Shown here: in pieces, positions 52,669 to 59,765 of the stretch
How the letters are laid out: every line of letters starts with the position of its first letter
Position numbering within the stretch: position 1 is the stretch's first letter
Assembly: GCA_000955875.1 (NCBI GenBank)
Contig: JYOE01000011.1
Span: forward strand, 124,001 to 188,000
DNA: 64,000 nucleotides
DNA from: Terrabacter sp. 28
Lineage (GTDB): Bacteria > Actinomycetota > Actinomycetes > Actinomycetales > Dermatophilaceae
Direction: 5' to 3'
Made by a program: the position numbers and the translations under genes
Notes under the pieces: generated by a model
What the model was told of the DNA's origin: nothing
What the model saw: only the letters and a program-made list of their open reading frames with translations
Database searches by the model: none

Positions 52669-53714
52669 AGGCTCGCCATCCGTCCGCGACGCACGAGCAG
52701 CACGAAGATGGGCACGCCGACGACGGCGGTCATGATGCCGGCCTGCACCTCGCTGGGCTGGGCGACGAGTCGGCCGACCGTGTCGGCGAGCAGCAGCAGC
52801 GCCGGCCCGCCGACGAGACACACGGGGATGATGCGGCGGTGGTCGGGTCCGACGGCGAAGCGCGCGCCGTGCGCAACGACGAGGCCGAGGAAGCCGATCG
52901 GCCCGGCAAGCGCCGTCGAGGCGCCGCAGAGGACCGCGACCCCGAGCGCGACCGCGGCGCGGGCCAGCACGAGGTTCTCACCGAGGCCGCGCGCGAGGTC
53001 GTCGCCCAGGGCCAGTGCATCGAGCCGTCGCACGGTGAGGAGGACGAGGGCGAGACCGACGGCGAAGAAGGGCAGCACGGTGACGACGAGGTCGAGCCCG
53101 CGGCCCCCGATCGTGCCGACCTGCCAGAAGCGGAAGGAGTCGAAGGACTGCTTGCTCGACACGAGGAGTCCCGACGACCAGCTCGCGAGGCCGGCGGTGA
53201 CCGCCGCCCCCGCGAGGGTGAGCCGCAGCGGCGTCACCCCTCCCCCGGCCAAACCGGCCAGCGCGTGGACGAGCACCGCGGCGAGCCCGGCGCCCGCCAT
53301 CGCCCACCAGACGTAGCCGGTGAGCGACCCGACGCCGAAGACGGCGATCGCGACGACGACGGCCAGGCTCGCGCCGGCGTTGACCCCGAGCAGTCCGGGG
53401 TCGGCGAGCGGGTTGCGGGTCAGTCCCTGCATGGCCGCGCCTGCGACGGCCAGCGCTGCGCCCACGAGGACCCCCACGACGGTGCGGGCGACCCGCGCCT
53501 CGATGATGCCCCGGTCGGCGATGCCGTCACCGTCACCGGTCAGCACTCGTGCGACATCGGTGAAGGGAACCGCCTTGGAGCCCAATGTGATCGACGAGAG
53601 CACGGCGACGAGGAGCAGTACGAGGAGTACGGCGACGAGCACCGGGCCGCTGCCGGAGCGGGTGGCGGCCGGAGGCGTGACACCCGTCCGGTCGGCGGTC
53701 CGTGTGGTGCTCAT
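52665..53714 (-). CDS. Iron-siderophore ABC permease (FecC/FepD type)
   Basis: A 349-residue FecCD permease with many helices. Family segments are RVARTVVGVLVGAALAVAGA, NPLADPGLLGVNAGAS, LGDDLARGLGENL and GPIGFLGLVVAHGARFAVG. ATG 53714 overlaps the binding-protein stop (ATGA). It forms the membrane channel together with the next permease. Confidence 0.94.
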   Translation of the reverse strand: MSTTRTADRTGVTPPAATRSGSGPVLVAVLLVLLLVAVLSSITLGSKAVPFTDVARVLTGDGDGIADRGIIEARVARTVVGVLVGAALAVAGAAMQGLTRNPLADPGLLGVNAGASLAVVVAIAVFGVGSLTGYVWWAMAGAGLAAVLVHALAGLAGGGVTPLRLTLAGAAVTAGLASWSSGLLVSSKQSFDSFRFWQVGTIGGRGLDLVVTVLPFFAVGLALVLLTVRRLDALALGDDLARGLGENLVLARAAVALGVAVLCGASTALAGPIGFLGLVVAHGARFAVGPDHRRIIPVCLVGGPALLLLADTVGRLVAQPSEVQAGIMTAVVGVPIFVLLVRRGRMASL

Positions 53715-54769
53715 GAAGCGGCGTCGGCCCTGTCGGCGGCGGCTGCGACGAGCGGGACGAACAGCTCGGTCATGTACGGGATCGACAGCGGGGTGGGCGA
53801 GCTCATCGTCAGCCCGACCTTCTCGTCCTTGGTCGCGACCAGGGCGCCGGACCGGATCGCCGGAACCCGCCCGACGAGCGCATCCTCCTTCATGGCGGCG
53901 ACCTGCGAGTCCTCGGTGACGTAGGTGAGGAACACGTCTGAGGTCAGCGAGGCGGCCTGCTCGGAGCTGACCGTCAGGTAGAACTCCCTGGAGTTCCTGG
54001 CCCGCTGCTCGACGAAGGGGGCGTTCTTCATGCCGAGCTCGGTGAGCATCCGCGGACGCAGGTCGCTCGGGGTGTAGAAGCCGATCTGCGAGAGGTCGGT
54101 CGGGGCGATGTAGCCGTAGATGAACGTCTTGCCCGCGAGCTGCGGGTACTTCGCCCTGGCGGCGTCGAGCGCGGCGACGGTGCTCTTCTCGACCTCTGCG
54201 GCCTGCTTCGTGCGGCCGAGGGCCTTGCCGATCGTCTCGAGGGAGTCCTGCCACGGGGTGCCGTAGGCGACCTCGGGGTAGGCGACGACGGGTGCGAGCT
54301 TGCGCAGCTTGTCGTACTCCACCTTCGTGATGCCGGAGTTCGTCGCGAGGATGAGGTCGGGCTGCAGCTTCGCGATCTCCTCGACCGGGTTGCCGTCGGC
54401 GTCGTCGAAGCGGGTCGGCTGCACTCCGCCGATGGCGGCGAGCTGCGTGTCGAACCAGTCGGTGGAGAGGTTGGCGTTGCCGCCCCACGTCACCTTGGGG
54501 GCGCCGACCGGGGCGACCCCGAGGGCAGCGACGTGGTCGGCGTCGGACCACCCGAGGGTGACGACGCGCTTCGGCTCCTTCGTGATGGTGGCGCTGCCGA
54601 ACGCGTCGGTGAGCGTGACGGGGTATGCCGTCGCGTCGGCCCCTCCCGGCCCGCTCGTCCCGCTGGCGGGGGCCGGGTCGGCGCCGCCGCCGGTGGGTCC
54701 GGTGGTGCAGCCCGCGAGCACGAGCAGCGCCGCGGCAGCGGTGAGGAGGGCAGTTCTGAGGCGGGGCAC
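53711..54769 (-). CDS. Iron-siderophore substrate-binding lipoprotein
   Basis: A 352-residue class III solute-binding lipoprotein. The signal ends in the lipobox LVLAGC with lipidated C21, then a Gly/Pro/Ala linker leads to the FepB/FecB-like lobes: RVVTLGWSDADHVAALGVAPVG and LQPDLILATNSGITKVEYDKL. GTG 54769 is the only sensible start. It captures the ferric siderophore outside the membrane; two iron boxes lie 60-93 bases upstream. Confidence 0.94.
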   Translation of the reverse strand: MPRLRTALLTAAAALLVLAGCTTGPTGGGADPAPASGTSGPGGADATAYPVTLTDAFGSATITKEPKRVVTLGWSDADHVAALGVAPVGAPKVTWGGNANLSTDWFDTQLAAIGGVQPTRFDDADGNPVEEIAKLQPDLILATNSGITKVEYDKLRKLAPVVAYPEVAYGTPWQDSLETIGKALGRTKQAAEVEKSTVAALDAARAKYPQLAGKTFIYGYIAPTDLSQIGFYTPSDLRPRMLTELGMKNAPFVEQRARNSREFYLTVSSEQAASLTSDVFLTYVTEDSQVAAMKEDALVGRVPAIRSGALVATKDEKVGLTMSSPTPLSIPYMTELFVPLVAAAADRADAAS

Positions 54770-54828
54770 GGCGACGGTCTCTCTCTGAGGTGACGGGAAC
54801 CCGGTCCACCTCGGACACCCGAGCGGAC

Positions 54829-54847
54829 TTAGGTAAGGCTCACCTTA
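54829..54847. promoter_or_regulatory. DtxR/IdeR iron box
   Basis: TTAGGTAAGGCTCACCTTA matches the 19-base DtxR/IdeR consensus (TTAGGTTAGGCTAACCTAA) at 16 of 19 positions. It stands upstream of the binding-protein gene, so the iron operon is probably repressed when iron is plentiful. Confidence 0.9.
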
Positions 54848-54862
54848 GTAAGGTCTGCCTAA
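54845..54862. promoter_or_regulatory. Second, weaker iron-box-like dyad
   Basis: TTAGTAAGGTCTGCCTAA overlaps the first box by three bases and keeps the TTAG...CCTAA ends. Tandem overlapping boxes allow two DtxR dimers to bind; this one is weaker (about 11 of 19 consensus positions). Confidence 0.5.
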
Positions 54863-54894
54863 ATCGTGTCAACTCGTCCCAGCTCGGCACCCGG

Positions 54895-55623
54895 TCACCA
54901 CGGGATCGGGTGTCCGTCGCGCAGGAAGGCGCCGGACGGACCGCCGTCGGGCAGGACGACAGCCGCGACGACCGAGGCCGCCCCCTCCTCGACCGGCCGC
55001 GCGCCCATCTGCTCCGCGCCCGGCCACGTGGCCGTGAGGCCCGGGCAGACGGCGTTGACTAGGACCCCGGTCCCGGGGAGCTCGGCCGCCAGGGTGGCCG
55101 TCAGGGCGTTGAGGGCGGCCTTGCTGATGCCGTAGCTCGCGGCGGCACCACCGCGACGGGTGAGGCCGAACTGCTCGTCCCCGTGCGACCCTCCGCCGCT
55201 CGAGACGTTGACGACACGTGGGTGCGGGCTCTCCCGCAGCATCGGCAGCAGCGCCTGGACCATGCGCCACGCGCCGAAGAGGTTGGTGTCCATGACCTCT
55301 CGCGCCACGTCGAGATCGGCGGCCGAGGCGACCTCGGTCCAGTCGACGAAGGCGGCCGCGTTGTTGACGAGCACGTCGAGCCGCCCGGTGACGTCCCGGA
55401 CCGCGGCCGGCACCGCCGCGACGGCTCGCACGTCGGCGACGTCGAGGCCGAGCCCCAGGGCTCGCACCTCGCCCCGGTCGGACAGCTCGGCCGCCGTCGC
55501 CAGAGCCGCGGCCGCGTCACGGCCCGACACGACGACGGTGAACCCCCGCGCGGCGAGGTCGGCGGCGACCTGGCGCCCGATCCCGCGTGTGGCTCCCGTG
55601 ACGAGTGCGACAGTGTCGGACAC
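54895..55623 (-). CDS. SDR-family NAD(P)-dependent oxidoreductase
   Basis: A 242-residue classical short-chain dehydrogenase. The Rossmann motif TGATRGIG (about 9-16), VNNAAAF, the catalytic Ser region NVSSGGGSHG, and the YGISK pair (Tyr and Lys) are all present. GTG 55623 follows AGGAGGAAG and gives the family N-terminus (DTVALVTGATRG). Substrate is unknown. It lies upstream of and in the opposite orientation to nothing obvious, close to the iron operon, but has its own ribosome-binding site. Confidence 0.92.
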   Translation of the reverse strand: MSDTVALVTGATRGIGRQVAADLAARGFTVVVSGRDAAAALATAAELSDRGEVRALGLGLDVADVRAVAAVPAAVRDVTGRLDVLVNNAAAFVDWTEVASAADLDVAREVMDTNLFGAWRMVQALLPMLRESPHPRVVNVSSGGGSHGDEQFGLTRRGGAAASYGISKAALNALTATLAAELPGTGVLVNAVCPGLTATWPGAEQMGARPVEEGAASVVAAVVLPDGGPSGAFLRDGHPIPW

Positions 55624-55703
55624 GACTTCCTCCTGGGTCCTGGTGAGTGCCACGTCAACGCTGGCACCACCGGGCCGACCCGGGGAAGGTTCCTGTCCAC
55701 CCT

Positions 55704-55748
55704 TGACCCACGGCGGCATACGTGATCGACGTATGCCGCTGTGGGCCA
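55704..55748 (-). terminator. GTATGCC-paired hairpin after the second SDR gene
   Basis: CCCACGGCGGCATACGT pairs with ACGTATGCCGCTGTGGG with one mismatch around a five-base loop, extending to TTGAC/GCCAA ends. It begins 11 bases after the stop at 55759. The two halves are an inverted pair of GGCATAC/GTATGCC. Confidence 0.7.
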
Positions 55749-55758
55749 AGGGGACTCG

Positions 55759-56517
55759 CTACAGGGCGCCGCCCAGGGTGACGCCACCGTCGATGGTCAG
55801 CGTCTGGCCGGTGATCCACGAGGCGTCGCGGCTGAGCAGGAAGCTGACCGCGCCCGCGACGTCCTCGGGCAGGCCGAGACGCTTCATGGGGTACGCGCGG
55901 ACGACCTTCTCCTCGCGCCCCTCGTAGAGCGCCTCGGCGAACTTCGTCTTGACCACAGCCGGCGCTACGGCGTTGACGCGCACGTCGGGACCCAGCTCGT
56001 AGCCGAGCTCGGTCGTCAGGTGGATGAGCGCGGCCTTGGACACGCCGTACCAGCCGATGACGCCGCTGGCGCCCTGACCGGCGACCGACGCGAGGTTGAC
56101 GACAGCGCCCGGGTGCTCGGCGTCGCCGAGGCCTGCCGCGACCGCCTTCCTGATCCACGAGAACGCGGCCACGACGTTGACGTCCAGCACCTTGCGGGCG
56201 ACGTCGAGGCCGCTGTCGAGCATTGGGCCGTAGGCGGGGTTGATGCCCGTGTTGTTGACGAGCAGGTGCAGACCGCCGAACGTCTCACGCGCCGCAGCGA
56301 CGACCTCGTCCTGGTGCGCCTCGTCGGCGGCGTTGCCGGCGATCCCGAGCGCGTGCTCGGGGCCGCCGAGCTGCTCGACCGCCTCGGCGAGCGCCTCGGG
56401 CTTGCGTGCCGTGATGACGACCTTGGCGCCGTCGGCGACGAGCCGCTCGGCGATGCCCAGGCCGATGCCGCGGCTCGCACCCGTGACGATCGCGACCGCT
56501 CCGGAGTGGACCCCCAT
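55759..56517 (-). CDS. SDR-family oxidoreductase (FabG-like)
   Basis: A 252-residue short-chain dehydrogenase with TGASRGIGLGIAERL (about 12-26), the NNTG motif, a catalytic Ser in NLASVAGQGAS, YGVSKAAL, and the C-terminal ITGQTLTIDGGVT of 3-ketoacyl reductases. Its ATG shares a base with the stop of the acyl-CoA dehydrogenase gene, so the two form an operon. It could act in beta-oxidation or related lipid metabolism. Confidence 0.93.
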   Translation of the reverse strand: MGVHSGAVAIVTGASRGIGLGIAERLVADGAKVVITARKPEALAEAVEQLGGPEHALGIAGNAADEAHQDEVVAAARETFGGLHLLVNNTGINPAYGPMLDSGLDVARKVLDVNVVAAFSWIRKAVAAGLGDAEHPGAVVNLASVAGQGASGVIGWYGVSKAALIHLTTELGYELGPDVRVNAVAPAVVKTKFAEALYEGREEKVVRAYPMKRLGLPEDVAGAVSFLLSRDASWITGQTLTIDGGVTLGGAL

Positions 56518-57662
56518 CAGAAGCCGAGGTCCCGGCCGATGAGCTCCTTCATGATCTCGTTCGAGCCGGCCCAGATCTTCGTGACGCGGGCGTCACGCCA
56601 GGCGCGGGCGACGCGGTACTCGTTCATGAACCCGTAGCCACCGTGCAGCTGCACGCAGTGGTCGAGCACCTCGTTCTGCACCTGCGAGCTCCACCACTTG
56701 GCCTTGGCCGCGTCGACGGCCGACAGCTTGCCGTCGGCGTGGGCCGCGACGCAGTCGTCGACGTACGCCTCGGCGACCTCGATCTTCGTCACGAGCTCGG
56801 CCATGAGGAACTTGTTGTGCTGGAAGGCACCGATCGGCTGGCCGAAGGCCTTGCGGTCCTTCGCGTACTGGATCGTCTCCTCGAGGATCTTCTTCGCGTG
56901 GGCGACGTTGGAGACGGCGGCGCCGATGCGCTCCTGCGGGAGGCGCTGCATCATCGCGATGAAGCCCATCCCCTCCTCGCCGAGGCGGTTCTCGTCGGGC
57001 ACGCGCACGTTCTCGAAGAAGAGCTCGGCGGTGTCGGACTCGTCCATGCCGACCTTGTCGAGCTTGCGGCCGTTGTTGAAGCCCTCCATGCCGCGCTCGA
57101 CCATGAAGAGCGTGATGCCCTTGGCGCCCTTGGACGCGTCGGTGCGGGCGGCGACGATGACGAGGTCGGCCTGGTAGCCGTTGGTGATGAAGGTCTTGGA
57201 CCCGTTCAGCAGCCACGCGTCCCCGTCGCGGACCGCGGTGGCCTTGAGGGCTGCGAGGTCGGACCCGCCCGAGGGCTCGGTCATCGCAATGGCACAGATG
57301 AGGTCGCCGCTCGCCATGCCGGGCAGCCAGCGCTGCTTCTGCTCCTCGGTGCCGAGGTCGACGATGTAGGGCGGGCAGACGTCGGAGTGGATGCCGAAGC
57401 ACGAGCTCGTCGCGGCGTTGAAGCGCGACATCTCCTCGGCGACGATCGCGTTGAACCGGTAGTCGTCGACGCCGGCGCCACCGAACTCCTCGGGGATGTC
57501 GAAGCCGAAGAAGCCCTGCTTGCCGGCCTCGGTCCAGATATCGCGCGGGATCGACTTGAGCTCGACCATCTCCTCGGCACGGGGGGCGAGCGTGCGGGCG
57601 ACGAACTCTCGCGCGGAGGCGCGCATCGCCTCGTGGTCCTCGTCGTAGATGTTGCGGGGCAT
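56517..57662 (-). CDS. Acyl-CoA dehydrogenase
   Basis: A 381-residue FAD-dependent acyl-CoA dehydrogenase. The FAD segment AMTEPSGGSDLAALK, the FITNGYQAD signature and the C-terminal HGGYGFMNEY are visible. The Glu of short-chain enzymes is missing (IWAGSNEIMKE), while LPQERIGAA resembles the helix-G catalytic Glu of long-chain and isovaleryl enzymes, so that residue probably acts as base. ATG 57662 has GGAGG five bases upstream. It is divergent from a TetR gene across two palindromes. Confidence 0.94.
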   Translation of the reverse strand: MPRNIYDEDHEAMRASAREFVARTLAPRAEEMVELKSIPRDIWTEAGKQGFFGFDIPEEFGGAGVDDYRFNAIVAEEMSRFNAATSSCFGIHSDVCPPYIVDLGTEEQKQRWLPGMASGDLICAIAMTEPSGGSDLAALKATAVRDGDAWLLNGSKTFITNGYQADLVIVAARTDASKGAKGITLFMVERGMEGFNNGRKLDKVGMDESDTAELFFENVRVPDENRLGEEGMGFIAMMQRLPQERIGAAVSNVAHAKKILEETIQYAKDRKAFGQPIGAFQHNKFLMAELVTKIEVAEAYVDDCVAAHADGKLSAVDAAKAKWWSSQVQNEVLDHCVQLHGGYGFMNEYRVARAWRDARVTKIWAGSNEIMKELIGRDLGF

Positions 57663-57703
57663 GGCGTCCTCCATCGGGCGTGCTCACGGGTGCGACGCGC
57701 CAG

Positions 57704-57715
57704 TACCGATCGGTA
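57704..57715. promoter_or_regulatory. Perfect 12-bp palindrome, TetR-type operator
   Basis: TACCGATCGGTA lies between the acyl-CoA dehydrogenase and TetR genes and touches the next palindrome. The ACCGN-CGGT form is frequent in TetR-family operators. Confidence 0.55.
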
Positions 57716-57733
57716 ACTAAGCGCTTGCTTAGT
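57716..57733. promoter_or_regulatory. 18-bp palindrome, second operator
   Basis: ACTAAGC-GCTT-GCTTAGT, directly abutting the previous palindrome and 28 bases before the TetR start. It resembles sites of TetR regulators of lipid catabolism. Two abutting operators of different sequence suggest either two regulators or separate half-sites on a double promoter. Confidence 0.6.
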
Positions 57734-57760
57734 CTGACTCCGCTGCGGCATGCTGTCAAC

Positions 57761-58429
57761 GTGCCGCAGCCATCCACGACGTCCTCCGCGACCTCCTCAG
57801 CGGCGCCCGCCGCGTCGGGCGCATCGGGCGCGTCGGGCGCGCCGACGTCCGACCCCGACGCGACCACCGTCGACCGCCTGCTGCAGGCTGCCGCCCACGC
57901 CTTCGCCGACAAGGGCTTCCACGCCACGACGACCCGCGACATCGCGTCAGGCGCCGGGCTCTCCCCCGCCGGCGTCTACGTCCACTTCGGGTCGAAGGAG
58001 GAGCTGCTCTTCAACCTCAGTCGCAGCGGACACGAGTCGGCGCTGCGGCTGCTGCGCTCGGCCATCGCCGAGGGCCCGACGCCTGCCGACCAGCTCGCCA
58101 ACGTCATGGCACGGTTCTCCGAGTGGCACGTCGAGCAGTACCAGGTCGCGCGAGTGGTGCAGTACGAGCACCACCACCTCACCCCCGAGCACCACGCCGA
58201 GGTGCTGGCCCTGCGCAAGGAGATGGACTCCCTCGTGCGCGACGTCCTCGAGCGCGGCGTCATCGACGGCGCCTTCACGGTCGACGACAGCGCCCACACG
58301 GCGCTCGCGCTGCTCTCGATCGTCGTCGACGTCGCCCGGTGGTACTCCCCCACCATCCGGCGCACGCCGGCCGAGATCGGGTCGACGAACGCCGCCCTCG
58401 CCCTGCGGCTCGTCGGCGCCGAGCGCTGA
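57761..58429 (+). CDS. TetR/AcrR-family regulator of lipid genes
   Basis: A 222-residue TetR protein. A disordered Ser/Ala/Gly-rich N-terminus of about 30 residues precedes the helix-turn-helix (TTRDIASGAGLSPAGVYVHFGS). The C-terminal domain resembles TetR_C_33-type ligand domains (EWHVEQYQVARVVQYEHHHL). GTG 57761 is chosen because the upstream extension overlaps the operators. Divergent placement implies control of the acyl-CoA dehydrogenase/SDR operon, probably with an acyl-CoA ligand. Confidence 0.92.
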   Translation: MPQPSTTSSATSSAAPAASGASGASGAPTSDPDATTVDRLLQAAAHAFADKGFHATTTRDIASGAGLSPAGVYVHFGSKEELLFNLSRSGHESALRLLRSAIAEGPTPADQLANVMARFSEWHVEQYQVARVVQYEHHHLTPEHHAEVLALRKEMDSLVRDVLERGVIDGAFTVDDSAHTALALLSIVVDVARWYSPTIRRTPAEIGSTNAALALRLVGAER

Positions 58430-58449
58430 CCAGCGAGGACGCCCGGCGG

Positions 58450-58983
58450 GTGGTGCCGCACGGGCACAGCGTGCTGCAGGTGCCGGTGCCGCAGCTCGAG
58501 CCCTACGTGCGCACGCGCCACGAGCACTACGACCAGGCGTACGTCTCCGACGACCCCGACTTCGGGCACGCGCACGTCACCGCGCTCGCGCCGTTCCTGC
58601 CTGCCGAGTCGCTGACCCCTGCGACTCTGGCGGCAGTGGCCGAGATTGCTTCGGAGACAAGGTCATTCGAGTTCACCCTCCAGCGCATCGACACCTTCCC
58701 CAACGGCATCGTGCACCTCCTGCCCGACCCTGCGACGTCGTTCGCGTCACTGACCCGACGGCTGTGGGCGGCCTTCCCGGAGTGCCCGCCGTATGCCGGC
58801 GAGTTCGGCGACGTGGTGCCGCACCTGACGCTCGACGCCCTCTCGGGGGACGTCACCGAGGCCTCGACGGCGCGGGCGGTCGGTCCGTGGCTGCCGGCCC
58901 GCTGCCGCGCCGAGCAGCTGCAGCTCGCGTGGTACGAACCCGGCGCCTGCCGGGTGCTGCAGACCTGGCCTCTCGGGGGCTGA
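58450..58983 (+). CDS. 2'-5' RNA ligase family (2H phosphoesterase) protein
   Basis: A 177-residue 2H phosphoesterase-like protein with two catalytic-type H-x-T motifs: HVTAL (in FGHAHVTALAPF) and HLTL (VVPHLTLD). Such enzymes act on 2',3'-cyclic phosphates or 2'-5' linkages in RNA or nucleotides. GTG 58450 has GAGGA ten bases upstream; GTG 58453 differs by one residue. It follows the TetR gene by 20 bases and may be cotranscribed. Confidence 0.82.
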   Translation: MVPHGHSVLQVPVPQLEPYVRTRHEHYDQAYVSDDPDFGHAHVTALAPFLPAESLTPATLAAVAEIASETRSFEFTLQRIDTFPNGIVHLLPDPATSFASLTRRLWAAFPECPPYAGEFGDVVPHLTLDALSGDVTEASTARAVGPWLPARCRAEQLQLAWYEPGACRVLQTWPLGG

Positions 58984-58999
58984 CGAACGCGCGCCGCGC

Positions 59000-59704
59000 T
59001 CAGCAGGGCGTCGCGCCGATGGTGGACGGCGGGGTGACCGCAGCCGCGGCCGACGGGGGCGCCGCGGGCGCGAGCTCGACGGTGAGCCGCGGGAGGAAGA
59101 ACTGGACGAGTGGACCGATGGAGACGGCATACAGCACGGTGCCGAGCCCGACGGGGCCGCCGAGCAGCCAGCCCACCGAGAGCACGACGACCTCGATCGT
59201 CGTGCGCACGAGTCGGATCGAGAGGCCGGTGCGGCGGGCGAAGCCGGTCATGAGACCGTCGCGTGGGCCCGGGCCGAGCTGGCTGCCGATGTAGAGGCCG
59301 CCGGCGACACCGTTGAGCACGATGCCGGACGCGAGCAGCACGATGCGGGCCCAGAGCGACTCAGGTGCCTCGATGAGCGCCAGCCCCGCGTCGGCGGCGA
59401 GGCCGATGACGACGACGTTGGCGACGGTGCCGAGACCCGGCCACTGCCGCAGCGGCACCCAGAGCAGCAGCACGAGTGCCCCGACGATGATCGTCACCGT
59501 GCCGAACGACATCGGCACGTGCGTCGTGATGCCGGCGTGGAACACGTCCCACGGGTCGAGGCCGAGCGTCGAGCGGATCATCATGGCCATCGAGACGCCG
59601 TAGAGGGTCAGGCCCACGAGCAGCTGGACGACGCGGCGCGGCAAGCGGCCGGCGCGCAGCTGCTGCCGCGGGGAGAGGTTCGCGAGGGGCACGTGGCGTC
59701 TCAT
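59000..59704 (-). CDS. YczE-type membrane protein
   Basis: A 234-residue protein with about five hydrophobic helices, the family text VVQLLVGLTLYGVSMAMMIR, LGLDPWDVFHAG, and LYIGSQLGPGPRDGLMTG. YczE-like proteins accompany MocR-type PLP regulators in several bacteria. The transported substrate is unknown, though an amine or vitamin-like molecule is a natural guess. ATG 59704 has GAGGA eight bases upstream; it is divergent from the MocR gene. Confidence 0.88.
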   Translation of the reverse strand: MRRHVPLANLSPRQQLRAGRLPRRVVQLLVGLTLYGVSMAMMIRSTLGLDPWDVFHAGITTHVPMSFGTVTIIVGALVLLLWVPLRQWPGLGTVANVVVIGLAADAGLALIEAPESLWARIVLLASGIVLNGVAGGLYIGSQLGPGPRDGLMTGFARRTGLSIRLVRTTIEVVVLSVGWLLGGPVGLGTVLYAVSIGPLVQFFLPRLTVELAPAAPPSAAAAVTPPSTIGATPC

Positions 59705-59718
59705 GTCGTCCATCCTCA

Positions 59719-59764
59719 GGGCCACTGGCCTGACTTTTAAGGGCCAATCGTGCAAGAGTGGCCC
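59719..59764. promoter_or_regulatory. Repeated GGGCCA/TGGCCC units between YczE and MocR genes
   Basis: GGGCCA at 59719 and 59741 are direct repeats spaced 22 bases (two turns); TGGCC at 59726 and TGGCCC at 59759 are spaced 33 bases (three turns). MocR/GabR proteins commonly bind direct repeats on one DNA face. Inference from spacing. Confidence 0.45.
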
Positions 59765-59765
59765 G

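Noticed and set aside
55759..57662. SDR/acyl-CoA dehydrogenase genes as part of a polyketide or antibiotic cluster
   Set aside because: No synthase, carrier protein or tailoring genes nearby; ordinary lipid catabolism fits better.
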